Shown: piece after piece, positions 23,137-35,739 of the stretch
Numbering within the stretch: the first letter of the stretch is position 1
Layout: every line of letters starts with the position of its first letter
Notes under the pieces: model-generated
The model's database searches: none
The model's input: the letters and a program-made list of their open reading frames with translations, nothing else
What the model was told of the DNA's origin: nothing
Assembly: GCA_027946365.1 (NCBI GenBank)
Contig: JAPEUQ010000001.1
Span: 4,216,001 to 4,280,000, forward strand
DNA: 64,000 bases
Direction of reading: 5' to 3'
Origin: Kalmusia sp. IMI 367209
Taxonomy: Eukaryota; Ascomycota; Dothideomycetes; Pleosporales; Didymosphaeriaceae
Program-made: the position numbers and the translations under genes

Positions 23137-24735
23137 TCAAGCTTCCGGACGCCTGAATGGGTTCTTCACTTCGGGAAGATACTTCCACACACCCGCCTTC
23201 TCTGTTTCGGGTTCTGGTTCCACCTCTTCAAGACCAGCTTCCTTTAGTGTCTTCCTCTCTAGGTTTTTGATCAAGCCGTGGACCTCATCCTCGACCGATT
23301 GTTGATACTGCTCTGCATTCATGAAGTGCACATTTTGCCTAGAATGCTGCAAGGGAAGGGTATCGTGAAGAACGGCCGCTGGCCAATTTCCTGCTGCGTA
23401 CTCGGCATTGCGCAGGTCTGCCCATCTGATCTCGACGTCCATAGTAAATGGCTGGGGAAGTTTTTCCTTGTACGGCCGTAACATACCGGCAAAGATCCTC
23501 TTTTTAGCGGGCAGCGCGGAGAGCTTCTTGTAATACGCTGGTAGGATGGAGCGGGCGACGGGATGATCTCGTGTATTGGCCTGCCTTTTAGCTTCGAATG
23601 CAGCTTCGAGCTTGGCAATTTCGGCCTTGTGCTGTCGCAGGAGATTCTGATCAGATGCGCTGTCAACTTCTAGCGCTTGTATCTCCTCCTTTAGCTGCTT
23701 CAGCTTTTCCTCAGCACCAGCCTCGTTGGCGGGAGCGGCTTGAGCGGAGAGCGTCTCCTGCATCTGTTTGAATTCCTCGGCTTTCCGCCGGGCCCATAGA
23801 ACTTTCTGCAAACGGACCTCGGAGCTCCTCTTGGCGGCCTTCAATCGGTTTTGGTCCTCCTCGTTCTGGTTACGTTTCGCCCCAAGCTGGTATTCGAATT
23901 TTTTGATCCGTTGCTCTAATTTTTCTGGGTTGTCCCAATCCCTCTTGTCCTTTGCAAGCGAAGCGTCCGCTTGTGCATGGATGCGAGCCCATAACTTATC
24001 CATTGTAGCAGTGTCGAGTGCGTTCTGCTCTTCGACTCTCGAACGCATATCTTCAGACACGGCTTCCTGAGACTTCAAGACTTCAGCGAGATCTGCGCTG
24101 GTATTTGGGATTTGATTCATGATCTTCTGCATCCTCTTCTTAGCCGGCAATCCGAGCCATTCAGGGTTCGTCTTGTTCCAGGCCGTCTCGTGCAGGCGGC
24201 GAAACTCGCGAAGCTTGCGGAAGGCTTGGAGGCCTTGTTCGGCGAGAGGAAATGTGACGACGCAGTGAGGTGCCCACTCGTCGGGTCGGAGGACTGGCGG
24301 CTTAGAGTGCTTGCCGATGAAGGGAAGCTGGTCGAGATGGTAATCCTACGAGACGTCAGGGGACATTTGATACGAGAGCGATTACTTGCATACATCTAGC
24401 AGCTCAACGAGCGAGTAGATCACCTGCCCCGTCTTGACGTTGGCGAAGACGTAGATGATCTGGCCATGCTTCGCCGTGCCTTCTGGGTCCACTAGGTCTC
24501 TTACTGTGTGCGGCCTATACTGCAGAGCCTGGTTTTTCTTGCCGGGCTGCTGCTTCCATTTCGAATTGACGACGACCTGCACGTTGAGGGCGGTGGTAGG
24601 CTTGGACAGCTCCAGGACATGGCTCCGGAGCCGGTTCTCAAGCGCGCTGTGGTGGTCGGGAGGAATGCGGGAGAGCACGAGGGGCGGTATCCGGCGTGGC
24701 GGCTTGAAACGCAGCCTCGCGAGGTTGCGTGGCAT
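23137..24735 (-). CDS. mhr1: Mitochondrial Mhr1 / large ribosomal subunit mL67 protein
   Basis: Exons 24735-24394 and 24345-23137 (48-nt intron) give 516 aa starting MPRNLARLRFKPPRR, a basic amphipathic start fitting mitochondrial import. The Mhr1 domain shows as HGQIIYVFANVKTGQVIYSL, DYHLDQLPFIGKHSKPPVLRPDEWAPHCVV and FRKLREFRRLHETAWNKTNPEW. Coiled-coil segments rich in K/E/Q fill about residues 280-390, and a C-terminal domain has EIRWADLRNAEYAAGNWP and HDTLP. In yeast Mhr1 both pairs DNA strands during mtDNA recombination and sits in the mitoribosome as mL67; filamentous fungal members are longer, as here. An upstream in-frame ATG (24843) would add a non-basic leader and is less likely. 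Confidence 0.88.
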
Positions 24736-25059
24736 GGTGACGGGTAGGCTGGCGATGCCAATGGATCGCTGAGGGATGTCGTGGTCGTCGCAAAACTTCA
24801 GAAGTGAATCGGGGCACGGACCAGGCGCACCTTTGGCGTGCATGTCCGTCGCCCTTCACCCTCTTAAGGTAGCAGCTCCACGAGATCGCGCTGCACTCTC
24901 CACGCTCAGGTGCGCTTACGCGTGGGATCATGCAGCTCGCGGACAGTCTTTTTCATCATCCGCATTCTCTCTGCTATGCTTCCCGGCGTTGTATAGTCCG
25001 CTCGCGTCGCTGCGGCGTCTCTTGACATCTCCGCGCCATCGTCACAGCTACACAGCAGC
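24736..25059. promoter_or_regulatory. Bidirectional promoter, mhr1 / UVRAG-like gene
   Basis: 324 nt separate the two divergent start codons, so both genes must share this interval for their core promoters. GC-rich, with no clear TATA element; consistent with housekeeping expression. Confidence 0.5.
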
Positions 25060-27063
25060 ATGCCTGCTAACGAGCAGCCCGCGGCCGATGAGCCCGATAC
25101 CTCCCCTCCACCGCGCGAGCGGCCGTGGCTACTACCCTACGTGAGCAATACAGGGCAGCCTACCGTGACGCAGCTGATCAATGTATAGAATCGGAAGCTC
25201 AGGCACCTCCAGGGTATTACCATCCGCAACTTGACCCTAGCTCCCACACCCTCGCGACTCCGCGGCAAGACTATTGACGATGAGGCGATACCGAGCACCC
25301 TCAAATCACCGACCAAGACATTGGCTTTGCGCGAGAGCAAAGGACTGGCCCATTCGCGATCTTCGAGCGACCTCAAGGCGAGCGAGGATGCTGCAATGCG
25401 CAACAATAGACGACTAGAGCCGCAGCTACCCTCGAGCAGGCTCACGAGGCCCGACATGAGAGGAAGACTCCGTAGGAGAAGCACACTGGAGTGGACGGGC
25501 GCGAATCCGTTGACATGGCAAAAGAAGCTCGAAGATATCACCGACAGTCGCATGGCAGACATCTTCTTTACACTCCATGTTCATGACCAGGAGGAGCCAA
25601 TCTATATCTCCGAGGTCGCCGAGAGGGCCATGAATCCCAACTTTCGCTTCTTCGACCTGGCATCATGCGGCCCTGGAATTACACGACTCGACAAGCTCAT
25701 CGTCAAAGTATGGGCAAGGAACGAAAGCACGCAAGGCTGGCAGTACCTAATTAACTTTTCGGTTCACCTCGGATCACTCCAATTCATCGGAAAGACATTG
25801 GGGACATTCCGCCATTCTTTGCCTCAGAATAGCATCCTCTTTCACATGACGGACGGCATCTACACTAGCTTTATCGACATGCCGGTAGCAGAGCAGCTGC
25901 GAATCAACGATCTTGCGCCTCCGAAGGAACATCCAGAGGGACGAACGCTCAACAGTTCCTCGTACGATGCCATCATGCGACTGAACACCCTCGACGACTG
26001 CATCCAGGACGCGTTAGCAACACGGGATCGACTGGCCGGAGAAATCGAGACGATACTCAGAGATAACCGTGAAGCAATTGGCGTTGTGGAGCAAGTACCA
26101 GAGGCAGAGGAGCGGTTGAAGATGGTCGAGGCCGCTGTAACCGCCGAGAAACGTCGCGTGGACGCTGCCCGAAGAAAGCATGACGAGTTGAAGGCCAATA
26201 TTGAACGGCGGAGAGACCTCATGCGCAAAGGCCGCGAGGCAGAATCGGAGAAGGAGAAGGAAATAGCACAGGCTATGGCAAATCTTGAAGAGACGAAAGA
26301 GTCCCTAGCTCACGTACAGGAAGGAATAACCGGTCAACGAAGAAGAATATGCGAGGATCTGCAGAATGTATTCTCTATAGAGCCCGTCACCGGCAAAACA
26401 CTCCTGTTCACAATCCGAGGACTGTTCTTGCCGAATGGCGATTTCGAAGATGTCAAAGAGGATGAAACGGCAGCGGCTTTGTGCTACGTCGCGGAAATGG
26501 TGACCCTTTTATCGCCGTATTTCTCTGTTATTTTACCGTATCCTATCAAGGTCCATGGTTCTACATCTACCATCGACGATCCTCTGGCCATGAGTACGAC
26601 GAGCCAAAACAATCCTCGCACATACCCATTGTTCATGAAAGGCGTTGTACGCTATCGCTTCGAATACGGTGTCTTCCTCTTGAATAAGAACATCGAGATA
26701 CTTTCCAATACCTTAGGTGTTCGCCCCCTTGACATCCGGCAAACCCTGCCGAACCTCAAATATTTGCTCTATGTAGCGACAGCGGGCAAGGGCGAGCTAC
26801 CTGCGCGCAAAGCCGGAGGCATCAAGGGTCTACTGAGGCAGCAAGGTGTGCTGTCTCGCACAGGAAGCATGGATAGCACGGGGACGGCGAGCAGCTCGGG
26901 CACTGCAGCACCTGAGCCGAAGCCGAGGATTGAGATAGGTGTCAATGGGCTGAAATCAGGAAGCCAGCCCGGATTCAATGGTAACCAGCTTTACCTGAGG
27001 AACGGTCTGCAGAAGCAGAAGAGCACAGTGATTCCTGGGAGCCGACTGAGAGAAGTGGAGTGA
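25060..27063 (+). CDS. UVRAG/Vps38-like subunit of the PI 3-kinase complex II
   Basis: Exons 25060-25140 and 25189-27063 (48-nt intron, gtgagc...tatag) give 651 aa. The short first exon was chosen because it joins to RPWLLPYNRKLRHLQGITIRN, a conserved start of the fungal UVRAG-like family. A C2-like region covers about 130-250 (DIFFTLHVHDQEEPIYISE, WARNESTQGW), a long coiled coil about 290-420 (DDCIQDALATRDRLAGEIE and a following K/E/R-rich run), then the BARA/Atg14-like domain with FSIEPVTGKTLLFTIRGLFLPN, GYVAEMVTLL-type helices and VRYRFEYGVFLLNKNIE. The family joins Vps34, Vps15 and Vps30/Atg6 to make PI3P on endosomes. The last 90 residues are low complexity. Confidence 0.85.
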
Positions 27064-27740
27064 AGGCATTGGTAGTCGTAGCATCACAAATAGGTGGCCA
27101 CATTGCACACTATAAGAGGCCGGCGACAGAAATGCTCGCCAGTGGACTTTGAAATAGCCAATGGATTCATGATTTGTCCATAATACGACTTATGCTATCG
27201 TGAACGGGCCCTTTCCCAGCTTCGCTTTGAGTGATCGATCAAGATGAATAGCAGAAGAACATCATACGCGGAACATCCGGCATGTGTATGTTGATAGTGT
27301 TGTAGGAGAATGCCCCCCAACTAATCTGCGTAAGCATCAATTCCAGCATGCGTACGCTGCCCGCGGTGCCCGGCCCCTGCTTACGGGTAATCTCGGCTCT
27401 CATTGGTGTCTTCAGAGATATTCCTGAGCAACCTCTCACGAGGGATAGATTCCGAGCAGATCTGTGCAGGCCACTAGCGGGCAAATCAGTGCAGAGGCGG
27501 CGCCCGCGCTCTCCGGGCAGGATGGAAACAAACATGGGCACAACAACGGCGCCGACGGACGTAGCGGAGCATACACAACCTCGTACACCCTCACGGATCG
27601 TCAAAGAATGGCCATAAATTTAATCATGTCTCCGTCTCATTCAAGTCCCCGCCCGACTCTGCGTCCATCCAACTCGCCCCGCAGCCAATCATCGCGCCCC
27701 CTCGTTCCTTGGCACCGTCGCTCCTTTCTATTAGCCCAAA
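27064..27740. other. Intergenic, tandem genes
   Basis: About 680 nt. Pyrimidine-rich DNA just upstream of the ceramide synthase ATG probably is its promoter/5' UTR. No supported frame. Confidence 0.4.
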
Positions 27741-29352
27741 ATGCTCACCTCCGCTTTGGCCGCTCCTCACGGCACGCATTCTCCTCTTCCCCCCGAATTT
27801 GCGCGCATCAAAATGTCGTCCGGCGACGTTGAGCCCTTCCCACCGCTACAGAGCCACTCGTCCAAGAAAGAGAGCCGGAATGGCAAGACCGGAGGCCGGC
27901 GGCGGAAGAGCAGTGGGCTTGGAGCTGAGCTGCCGGGGGATACAAATGTGCCTGCGTTCGCGACGCTAGGGAGTCCGCCCGCGACACCGACAGAGCCGAC
28001 AGTAAGTCCATGTGTGCAGGTTGGGGAGGAACAAAAATGCTAATTGTGTACAGCGCGAGAAGTCTGGCCGCCGCTCGAAGCGCCGCTCAGTACGACGCGC
28101 CCTCTCCAAATACAAACGTCTCTGCAAGCGGCACACATGGGTTGGTCCGCTCACCCTCATGCTCATTATCCTGTCGCTCTACCTCGTCAATCCCTCCTCC
28201 AAGAACCCCCTCTCCGCCGCAATCTTCCTCTCGTACCCGCTACCGCGAGAACCGGGCTCCGACCCCGCCGAACCCATCCACTATGGTAAAGGCGGACGAG
28301 ACTTCGCCTTTGTCGCGTTTTATACCATCGTCTTCTCTTTCACGCGCGAGTTCCTCATGCAGCGCTTCATTCGGCCTATTGCGGTTCGCTGTGGCATAAA
28401 GTCTCGCGCCAAGCAAAGCAGGTTTATGGAGCAATTCTATACAGCCATGTACTTCGCAGTGTATGGGCCTTTCGGCTTGTATGTCATGAGCCGGACGCCT
28501 GTGTGGTACTTCAATACGACAGCCATGTACGAAGGCTTTCCGCATAAGACCCACGAGGGTCTCTTCAAGGCCTACTATCTACTGCAGGCGAGCTATTGGG
28601 CTCAGCAAATGATCGTGCTACTGCTCGGTTTGGAGAAGCCGAGGAAGGACTTTAAAGAATACGTAGCGCATCACATCATCACTTTGACATTGATTTGGTG
28701 CAGTTACAGGTTTCACTTTACATACATGGGTCTAGCCATCTACATTACCATGGATATATCCGACTTCTTCCTCGCTGTAAGCCCCACCCTTGACCCTTGG
28801 TCCGTACACGTCGCTAACAGCACATGATAGACGTCAAAGGTGCTCAATTACCTCGACTCACCCATTACGGGGCCCTACTTCTTCGTCTTCATGTGCGTCT
28901 GGGGCTACCTTCGCCACTACGTCAACCTCCGCATCATGTACTCTATCCTCACCGAGTTCAAGACTGTCGGCCCCTGGGAACTCAACTGGGAAACGCAGCA
29001 GTACAAGTGCTGGATTTCGCAGGTTATCACGTTTTCTCTGCTCGCTAGTCTGCAGGCCGTCAACTTGTTCTGGTGGTTCCTCATTTGCAGGATCGCGTAC
29101 CGCTTCATTCGGTACCAGGCCGCCGACGATGATAGGAGCGAGTACGAAGAGAGCGATACCGAGGAGACGAGCGAGAAGAAGGGCGTGAAGAAAGGCGCTA
29201 ATGGGAAGGCGAATGGAACTGCGGCCGCGAATGGCACGCCTAAGGTGTTGGTCAACGGCGAGCCGCTCTCCACACCAGATAAGGTCACAAGCGCGAGCGA
29301 TATGGGGAGTATCGGGTCGCGAGTGCGCGAGAGGAAGAAGACTCCGAGTTAG
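27741..29352 (+). CDS. lag1: Ceramide synthase, Lag1/Lac1 family
   Basis: Three exons (27741-28001, 28054-28776, 28831-29352) give 501 aa, all phase 0 junctions. After a basic N-terminal region (about 1-125) comes a first membrane helix (GPLTLMLIILSLYLVNPSS), then the TLC domain. The Lag1 motif is present: FYTAMYFAVYGPFGLYVM, then the AYYLLQASYWAQQMIVLLLGLEKPRKDFKEYVAHHIITLTLIW stretch with the essential double His, and DISDFFLA/TSKVLNYLDSP. The protein acylates sphingoid bases in the ER to make ceramide. The C-terminal tail is acidic then Lys/Ala/Asn-rich. An alternative start is the internal MSSGDVEPF at residue 25. Fungi usually carry two paralogues; which one this is cannot be told. Confidence 0.92.
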
Positions 29353-31831
29353 GAGCTGAACGCTAAAAGTCTGCTTTGATTGGAAGGGAGACGTTACGCC
29401 GATGACATGGCCATGTCTGGATGTTGCATGTTGCATACGGGTATTTGGTGTTTTATGAAAGAGCATTTACCACTTTCTGTAAGCTCAACCTGCCTTTGTT
29501 TTACCCCTTCTTTCTACGCAGGCTCTATTCACTCGCTCCATGTTGTTTATATTGGGAGAATTTTTGTATAGATACCAGCCGCCCTTTCTCGGCGTGCTGA
29601 GAGATGGTGTTTCTTCGAACCTTCTATTTGCTTTGGATTCGCTTCGTAGGGCGCGGTTTGGATGTAGATATTTAATGATGAGGAAAGGATGTGTACATGA
29701 CTTTGGTCCAAGATAAAATCCAATATAATATCGCCTAATTGTATGCAGTAACTTGGGTATACGATGTCTGCTATGCTATAGAGTTAGGCTTCTTACCTAG
29801 GCATGTAGGTGTTTGGCCACATCCTAGGTGTTTGGTTTTTATCAAGGATGACGTTAATGTTGGTGGAGTAGGTTGGGGAATAGGATGGCTTTGATGGGGA
29901 CCGAAGAGTCCAGGGAGTGGAACACTTGAGGTTGGCGAAAAGGTCACGTCGCGCTAGGGATCTACATTTTGATGACATGAGTGACTGTGACTTTATCACG
30001 GTAGGAAGTAGTAGACATAGAATGTAGCGAGGCTGCTGTACTGGGGCTGGGTTCATTGGGTTAGTAAGATGACTTTATGCGGCGAGGAGGGGAGGAGCAG
30101 AGGTTTCGGGTTTGGATGGGGTGGGATCTGAGGCCTTTGGATAGGTTGGATAGGGTAGATGTAAGGGTGTTGAAGTGAGGGTGGATGTCAGTTGACAAAG
30201 CAGCAGCGGATTGATAATTCGCATTTATAGTGAGCAATCGTTGTCGCCTGTCACTATATGAACCCCAGCACGTGGGCTATACGACAGGATTGCTCAGCTA
30301 CTAAGAAAAGAGTATTTTTCAAAGGAAACATCTTTCATTTTTGTGAAATGAATACGATGGTTAAGAAAGTCCACCAAAACAAAGTACGTCAATCCAGGTA
30401 AATTCGATCACAAGGCGTTTGTTGGTTGCAATGGCGTCCCTGATGGAACCTGGTAGCCTCTGTTTGATATTGGACATAGTCGTCACATCGTTTGTCTTGT
30501 AATCTGCCCTCCAACAGTAGCTCAATGCAAAGTATTGACCGCACTATTCGCCAGTTTCCACTGGATTGACATTACTGCCGTCAGCCACGTCGACTACGTA
30601 AAATCCCGAACCACAGCTTTCAGTCTTCTCTACGCATAGTATAATCATGTGATGTCTTTCGACACTTAGATTAGCACAACCTTGAAATCTGTTGTGCTAG
30701 TTGACTCTTTCAGAGACACCATCTCCCATCTAATTGTTGCCTATAACCTCAGATCCTCGGAGTCGACGGTTTTTGTCAAAGCAAAAGGAAAGAGCTCTTT
30801 GAAATCTTCTTTGGGCTGTCACGTTCCGAAATGACACTTTCAACAAAGGCGATTGCAGAATTGAGAAAGATGCCGCTTTACATAGTTTCGAGTGGTGCCC
30901 TTGATCACGAAGCCATGAGAATCCCTGACCTTTTTATTCCAAATATTAAGACTCACTAGTCATTGGAAAGCTGTGCTGGTCCTTGGCGAAGAGGATGTTT
31001 TCATATCTCAGCGCAAGCTGACAGACATCTTGAAAAACGCCATAGTGTCTGTGTTTCTTTAGAGTCTGAGTACTATCAATGAATTTTACTCTTGACAACC
31101 AAATTGGCATATGCCATTGGAGGAGTTGTCCAGGGTAAATGTTACTCCTTGATTTTGGCATCACATGTAAAAGGCAATATTTTGATGACCACAGCTCTTA
31201 AGGACGGATTCACCTATGACTCCATTATCTCAGCTTCGATATGACGGCACGTTTGGAAAACTGGAGAAATTCCATGAGAGCCGCTCGCCAGTCAACAAAC
31301 GTGAGAGTGGATGTGGGACGGCCATGGCCTTCAGCAACTTGCAGAACGGTCGCTCAAAAGTCCACAGTTATGTAACGCTCTCATGATTTGTAACGACTCG
31401 GTCACACCATGTAGAACGGTAATGCGCTTCGCGAAGAACAAAAATACTATCAGCATCACAGTCAAATTGCGAGCACAAGCAAGTGATACGTGGTCGCAGC
31501 TGCTAGTTTCAGGACCACAGTAGAGCTGCTACAAAGCTCTTTTTACCTTTGAGCTAGCTAGTGGTATGCCGGGAAATGACAGGGGCGCCATTTCTCTCTG
31601 GTCAAGCTTTCTCTGATTATCATGGAACAAGATCGTATAGCAAGCCGTAACGGTAGGATGACTGGGAGTTGTACAAATTTTGGATTGATATATGCTTGAG
31701 CGGTTGATTGATGGGAATTCTTCCCGCAATTTTCATTACACTTTGTTGGGTGTGATACTGACCTGCTGGTCAGCGAGGATTATTCCTCTAGGATAGGCCC
31801 TCGGCGCTTAATGTAGGGCTTGGATCCAACC
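29353..31831. other. 2.5-kb gene-poor interval
   Basis: Start of the sparse region. Near 30950-31160 (minus) a frame has protein-like text (for example SRVKFIDSTQTLKKHRHYG, FQDVCQLALRYENILFAKDQ) but flanking DNA stops in all frames, so at most a decayed gene fragment. No repeat or RNA gene seen. Confidence 0.35.
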
Positions 31832-33401
31832 TCATAGCTCTTCCTGGCTCTGGTCGACAGTCTTGCTGAGTGGACCACGGAGAATCATGATCGACATGAT
31901 TTCGTACAGAGCATCGGCAGCGGCCATGGTGGTCAACTCGGCGTTGGTGTCGTATGCTGGCTGTTGGACGGACACAACTATCAGGACATGCATTTGTGCG
32001 ATAAAAGTGGTTGGAAACACGTACCGCTACCTCGACAATATCTGCTGCGATGATGTTGAGGCCCTTGAGGCCTCGAATAATCTCACGCAACTCTCGTGTA
32101 GTCCAGCCACCTGTCTCGGGCGTCCCAGTCGCCGGCGCAACTTCAATGTGTCAGCAATTTGAATCTTTGACAGACATGTTGTACAACTCACATGCAGGGT
32201 CTAGCGTGTCGATGTCTAGAGACAAGTACACGGGCTTGTCTGTCCCTACGCGCTCCCTGATCTTCTTGATTATGCCTGCTGTACCGATCTTGTCCACTTG
32301 TGAAGCCTCCACTATCTCAAACCCGCAGTATCCGTCATTCTCGTAGTCGCTGGGACCACTCAAGGTGGTGCGTATACCGGCATGGATATTACTATCATTG
32401 GCCAAGAGACCTTCCTGGCTTGCATGGTAAAAATATGTTCCGTGATTGATGGCTGCAATATCGGAGGGTGCGCCGCCGAATACCTTGGGTCTCCCTGATG
32501 CAGTATTAGCACATACATTTCTGTCTCTGAAACTTACCTACAGGTATCTAAGTGACTGTCGAAGTGTATCACAGACACTGGCCCATAGGCGCGATTTATG
32601 GAGCGTAGCAGAGGAAGGGTGATGGTGTGATCACCTCCAAGGGTGATTATGCGAGGCAGGGTTTTTCCCTTCAGGGATGGTCCCTTCTTCCCCGCGTCTG
32701 TGGCTGGCTCTCGTGAGAGTAGGTTGTAGTGCCCATGCTCAATCTGTTGGAGTGCGTACGAGTGGTCATACCTATTCGTTATCAATATCACGCCAAATTC
32801 CCTAAGCTTAGTGTAGCGCTTACGAGGTGACCGGAATATCTCCGCAGTCTAGTACCGTAGCCCACGAATCGAACGGATTGGTTTCAAGAGGTACATTGTA
32901 GCCTCCATACAAATTGAGTCGCCGGGAGCCTGCAATTCTCGTAAGGTTTTCAAGTGACATGAAATAAGTGCGCCAGGAGCGTTAACCTTGACGAATGCCA
33001 GAAGGCCCGAAGCGTGCTCCAGGTCGATACGAAGTCCCGATGTCGAATGGCGCACCTAAAGTATCAATCAGCTCTCATGCGCGTGAATTGTGAGATGCCT
33101 TGGAGCTTTGTACCAATGAAAGCGAGATCGAACTTGATGTCTTTCTGCGCAAGACATGGAACGTATGGTAGGCGGCCAAAGGTAGAGATTCCCGAGAAAA
33201 CGGAGTCAGCCTACAAATTTTCGTTAATCAACGATTGACTGGACTGTGAGTCGACGTTCGAACCTGGGTACCGCCATCTCCCGGCAGTCTATTGTACCAG
33301 AAGGATTGATGGGGACCTAGAATAGGTGATTGATTGTCGTGAACACCGTGCGCTGCAACCGTAGCTGCAGAAGCAGCAAATAGAGATAATTGATACAACA
33401 T
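31832..33401 (-). CDS. Secreted agmatinase/arginase-family ureohydrolase
   Basis: Eight exons (33401-33264, 33210-33114, 33055-32987, 32929-32824, 32771-32542, 32494-32192, 32140-32025, 31960-31832) join in frame to 395 aa. Residues 1-18 ([18 protein letters not shown]) are a signal peptide. The manganese sites are intact: [15 protein letters not shown] and [13 protein letters not shown] followed by TGTPETGG, which together define the ureohydrolase fold. PGDGGTQADSVFSG and [16 protein letters not shown] near the N-terminus are typical of fungal secreted agmatinase-like enzymes. Expected reaction: hydrolysis of a guanidino compound (agmatine or similar) to urea and amine, here probably outside the cell or in the vacuole. 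Introns are 47-64 nt. Confidence 0.9.
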
Positions 33402-34264
33402 GGTGTATTCTGAGGTTTAAAACGAAAGGTAATGCAATTGATCGGATTCGAGCGGGAAGACTACGTATAAGAAAGTTGGCAGTAGAAGCCATGTTGCCTG
33501 CACGACCCGCCGCCGAGATCACCCCGCAAAACAGGAGCATTGTCGACATATTGTGCATGTTGCTTGAACGGGAGCTGATGACGGCCATAGAGCGGCTCTC
33601 CCACTTGGCTCCACCTCCTCTTCCAAACCCATGTTCGACATCCCCCACCGGCCAATTGATAAGGTAAGAGCCTACGATTGGCTCTAAAACATCCAGTAAC
33701 TGCTCTTGTTCGATTCCCCTAACTCCTCGGATGCATGCAAGTCGTTGCGGGGAGGTTTGTGGACACGATCGGGAGAGGTCGACCTTCATGAAGCGAATGC
33801 ACCTTGGCAGCCTATTTAGGCTTAACGCGTACCCAATCGGTAGACGAAAACGCATCGTATGCATAACGTTCTTGAATATGCGCGAAGAACCGCAGAGCCC
33901 GCGCACATTACGCAGGGTGATGTGTATGACGCCCGTCGTCTCGACCGTCAATGACCGCCACTTCCTCTGCGCATACCGGCACGCTACCTTATCGTGCACG
34001 CTAAATGACGGCCGGAATGCCAATCGCGAATCTGCTAACCCTTCTCACCACATTAGTCCTAGATATGTATGCATGGTTGCAAGGCGACGAATCGAGTTTG
34101 TAATGCCGACAGCTCATCGCTTTCCGAAGGCCAGGATGTGTTGCGCAACGGGACCCTAACCTATCATCCGAATAGTAAGCAGCCACACTCATATTATACC
34201 AGGCGCTCTATGAAAGAACTTTTTCAGGTCGAAGATCTCTTGAGTATCTTCACGTTTCGATTCA
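33402..34264. other. Intergenic between divergent agmatinase-like and MATE genes
   Basis: 860 nt. A 244-codon minus-strand frame crosses this region and the first agmatinase exon but has no family character and is treated as chance. Confidence 0.4.
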
Positions 34265-35739
34265 ATGGACCTGCCTCCCAGCGAGACCTCGCCCTTGCTC
34301 CCGAAACCGCATCCAGACGATGTCGGCATTCCAGAATGGCGACGATGGCTTTCGGAGACCTGGCTGCTCACCAAAGCATCAGTACCAGTCATTCTCGCAT
34401 ATATACTCCAGAACAGCTTGCAGACCACATCTGTTCTCATCGTCGGTCGGTTGTCCTCCGAATCCCTCGCAACGGCTGCTTTCTCGTACATGTTCGCGAT
34501 GGCAACGGGTTGGTTGGTTGCACTGGGAGGTACTACTGCACTTGATACGCTAGCATCAAGTAGCTACACAGGCTCCAAGAACAAACACGACCTCGGAATT
34601 CTCCTTCAGCGCGGCTTATTCGTGCTGTCGCTTCTCTATGCTATCATCGCTCTGGTCTGGATCTTTTCTGAGCCGCTTTTTCGAGCTCTAGGCCAAGAGG
34701 AATATATTTGTGTCCAGAGTGCGAGGTTCCTACAGCTTTTGATACCAGGAGGGTTGGGCTACGTATGGTTCGAAGCCATGAAAGTTCATGCAGGCACAGG
34801 GTGAGTGGCACATTCTATGTCTTTGAGCGAGTAAGCTCTAACATGATCCAGAGATTTACAGACCTGGTACCTACGTGCTCCTTATCACCTCGCCCCTGAA
34901 CGCGCTGCTCAACTACCTGTTCATCTACGTCTTCGGTTTCGGACTCTACGGGGCTCCCATTGCAACTGGGATAGCATACTGGGCATCATTTCTGCTGCTT
35001 GTAGCATATGCTGCATTCGTACGCGGTAAAGAGTGTTGGGGGAGGTTTGGAACCACGTCGCGCGTTACAGCAACTGTGGCCATTTACTAGGCTCGCTCTC
35101 CTCGGCTTCATCCACGTTGGTACAGAGTGGTGGGCCTTTGAAATTGTCGCTCTTACCGCAGGTCGCTTAGGCACAGTCTCTCTTGCAGCTCAATCTGCTA
35201 TCATGACCGCTGATCAAGTCATGAACACGATTCCCTTTGGGCTAGGAGTGGCCGCTAGTAGCCGAGTAGGCAATTTGCTAGGAGCACGGAATCCTTTAGG
35301 AGCACGACGTGCCTCCTACTGTGCAGCGGCACTGTCAGTCGTGGCGGGCACTCTCGTCCTAGTAGTCCTGATGGGTACCAAGAACGTATTCGGTCGCATC
35401 TTCGGTGATGATGACGATGTTATCGATCTTGTCAGCAAGGTCATGCCCTTCGTTGCTCTGTTCCAAATTGCCGATGGCTTGAATGGCTCATGTGGAGGAG
35501 CACTTCGTGGCATGGGAAAACAATGGGTTGGTGCCGTGGTGAATATCATCGCCTATTACTGTGCTGGGCTTCCAGCAGGTATCTATCTCGCATTCCATGG
35601 GTGGGGATTAACTGGCTTGTGGATAGGAAACTGTGCTGGTTTATACATTGTCGGTACGTTGGAGCTAGTGGTGATAATGTTGAGTCGATGGGACAAAGAA
35701 GTGGAAAGAGCACTAGGAAGGCTCGCTGTGGAGGATTGA
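34265..35739 (+). pseudogene. MATE-family multidrug/toxin extrusion transporter, broken by two +1 frameshifts
   Basis: Coding text is strong throughout: an N-terminal dileucine-like start (MDLPPSETSPLLPK), then MATE helices including SVPVILAYILQNSLQTTSV, ALDTLASSSYTGSKNKHDLG and, after the breaks, WWAFEIVALTAGRLGTVSLAAQS and GVAASSRVGNLLGAR. One 51-nt intron (34801-34851) is evident. The frame changes at about 34781-34785, between FEAMK and FMQAQ, and again at a run of five G at 35038-35042, between KECW and the PRRAL text. Both shifts are +1. Each piece otherwise stays open and family-like, so decay is recent or the breaks are base-calling errors. An intact protein would be a 12-TM H+/Na+-driven exporter. 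No intron can absorb either shift. Confidence 0.75.

Noticed and set aside
30946..31164. 72-codon minus-strand frame with protein-like text
   Set aside because: Flanking DNA stops in every frame; at best a short gene fragment, so only mentioned under the intergenic entry.
33289..34023. 244-codon minus-strand frame
   Set aside because: Overlaps the first exon and promoter of the agmatinase-like gene in another frame and has no family text.
34781..34851. Alternative intron from a gttcat donor at 34784 to absorb the first MATE frame break
   Set aside because: It would delete the conserved F-x-Q-A-Q loop and ignore the good gtgagt donor at 34801; a frame break fits better.
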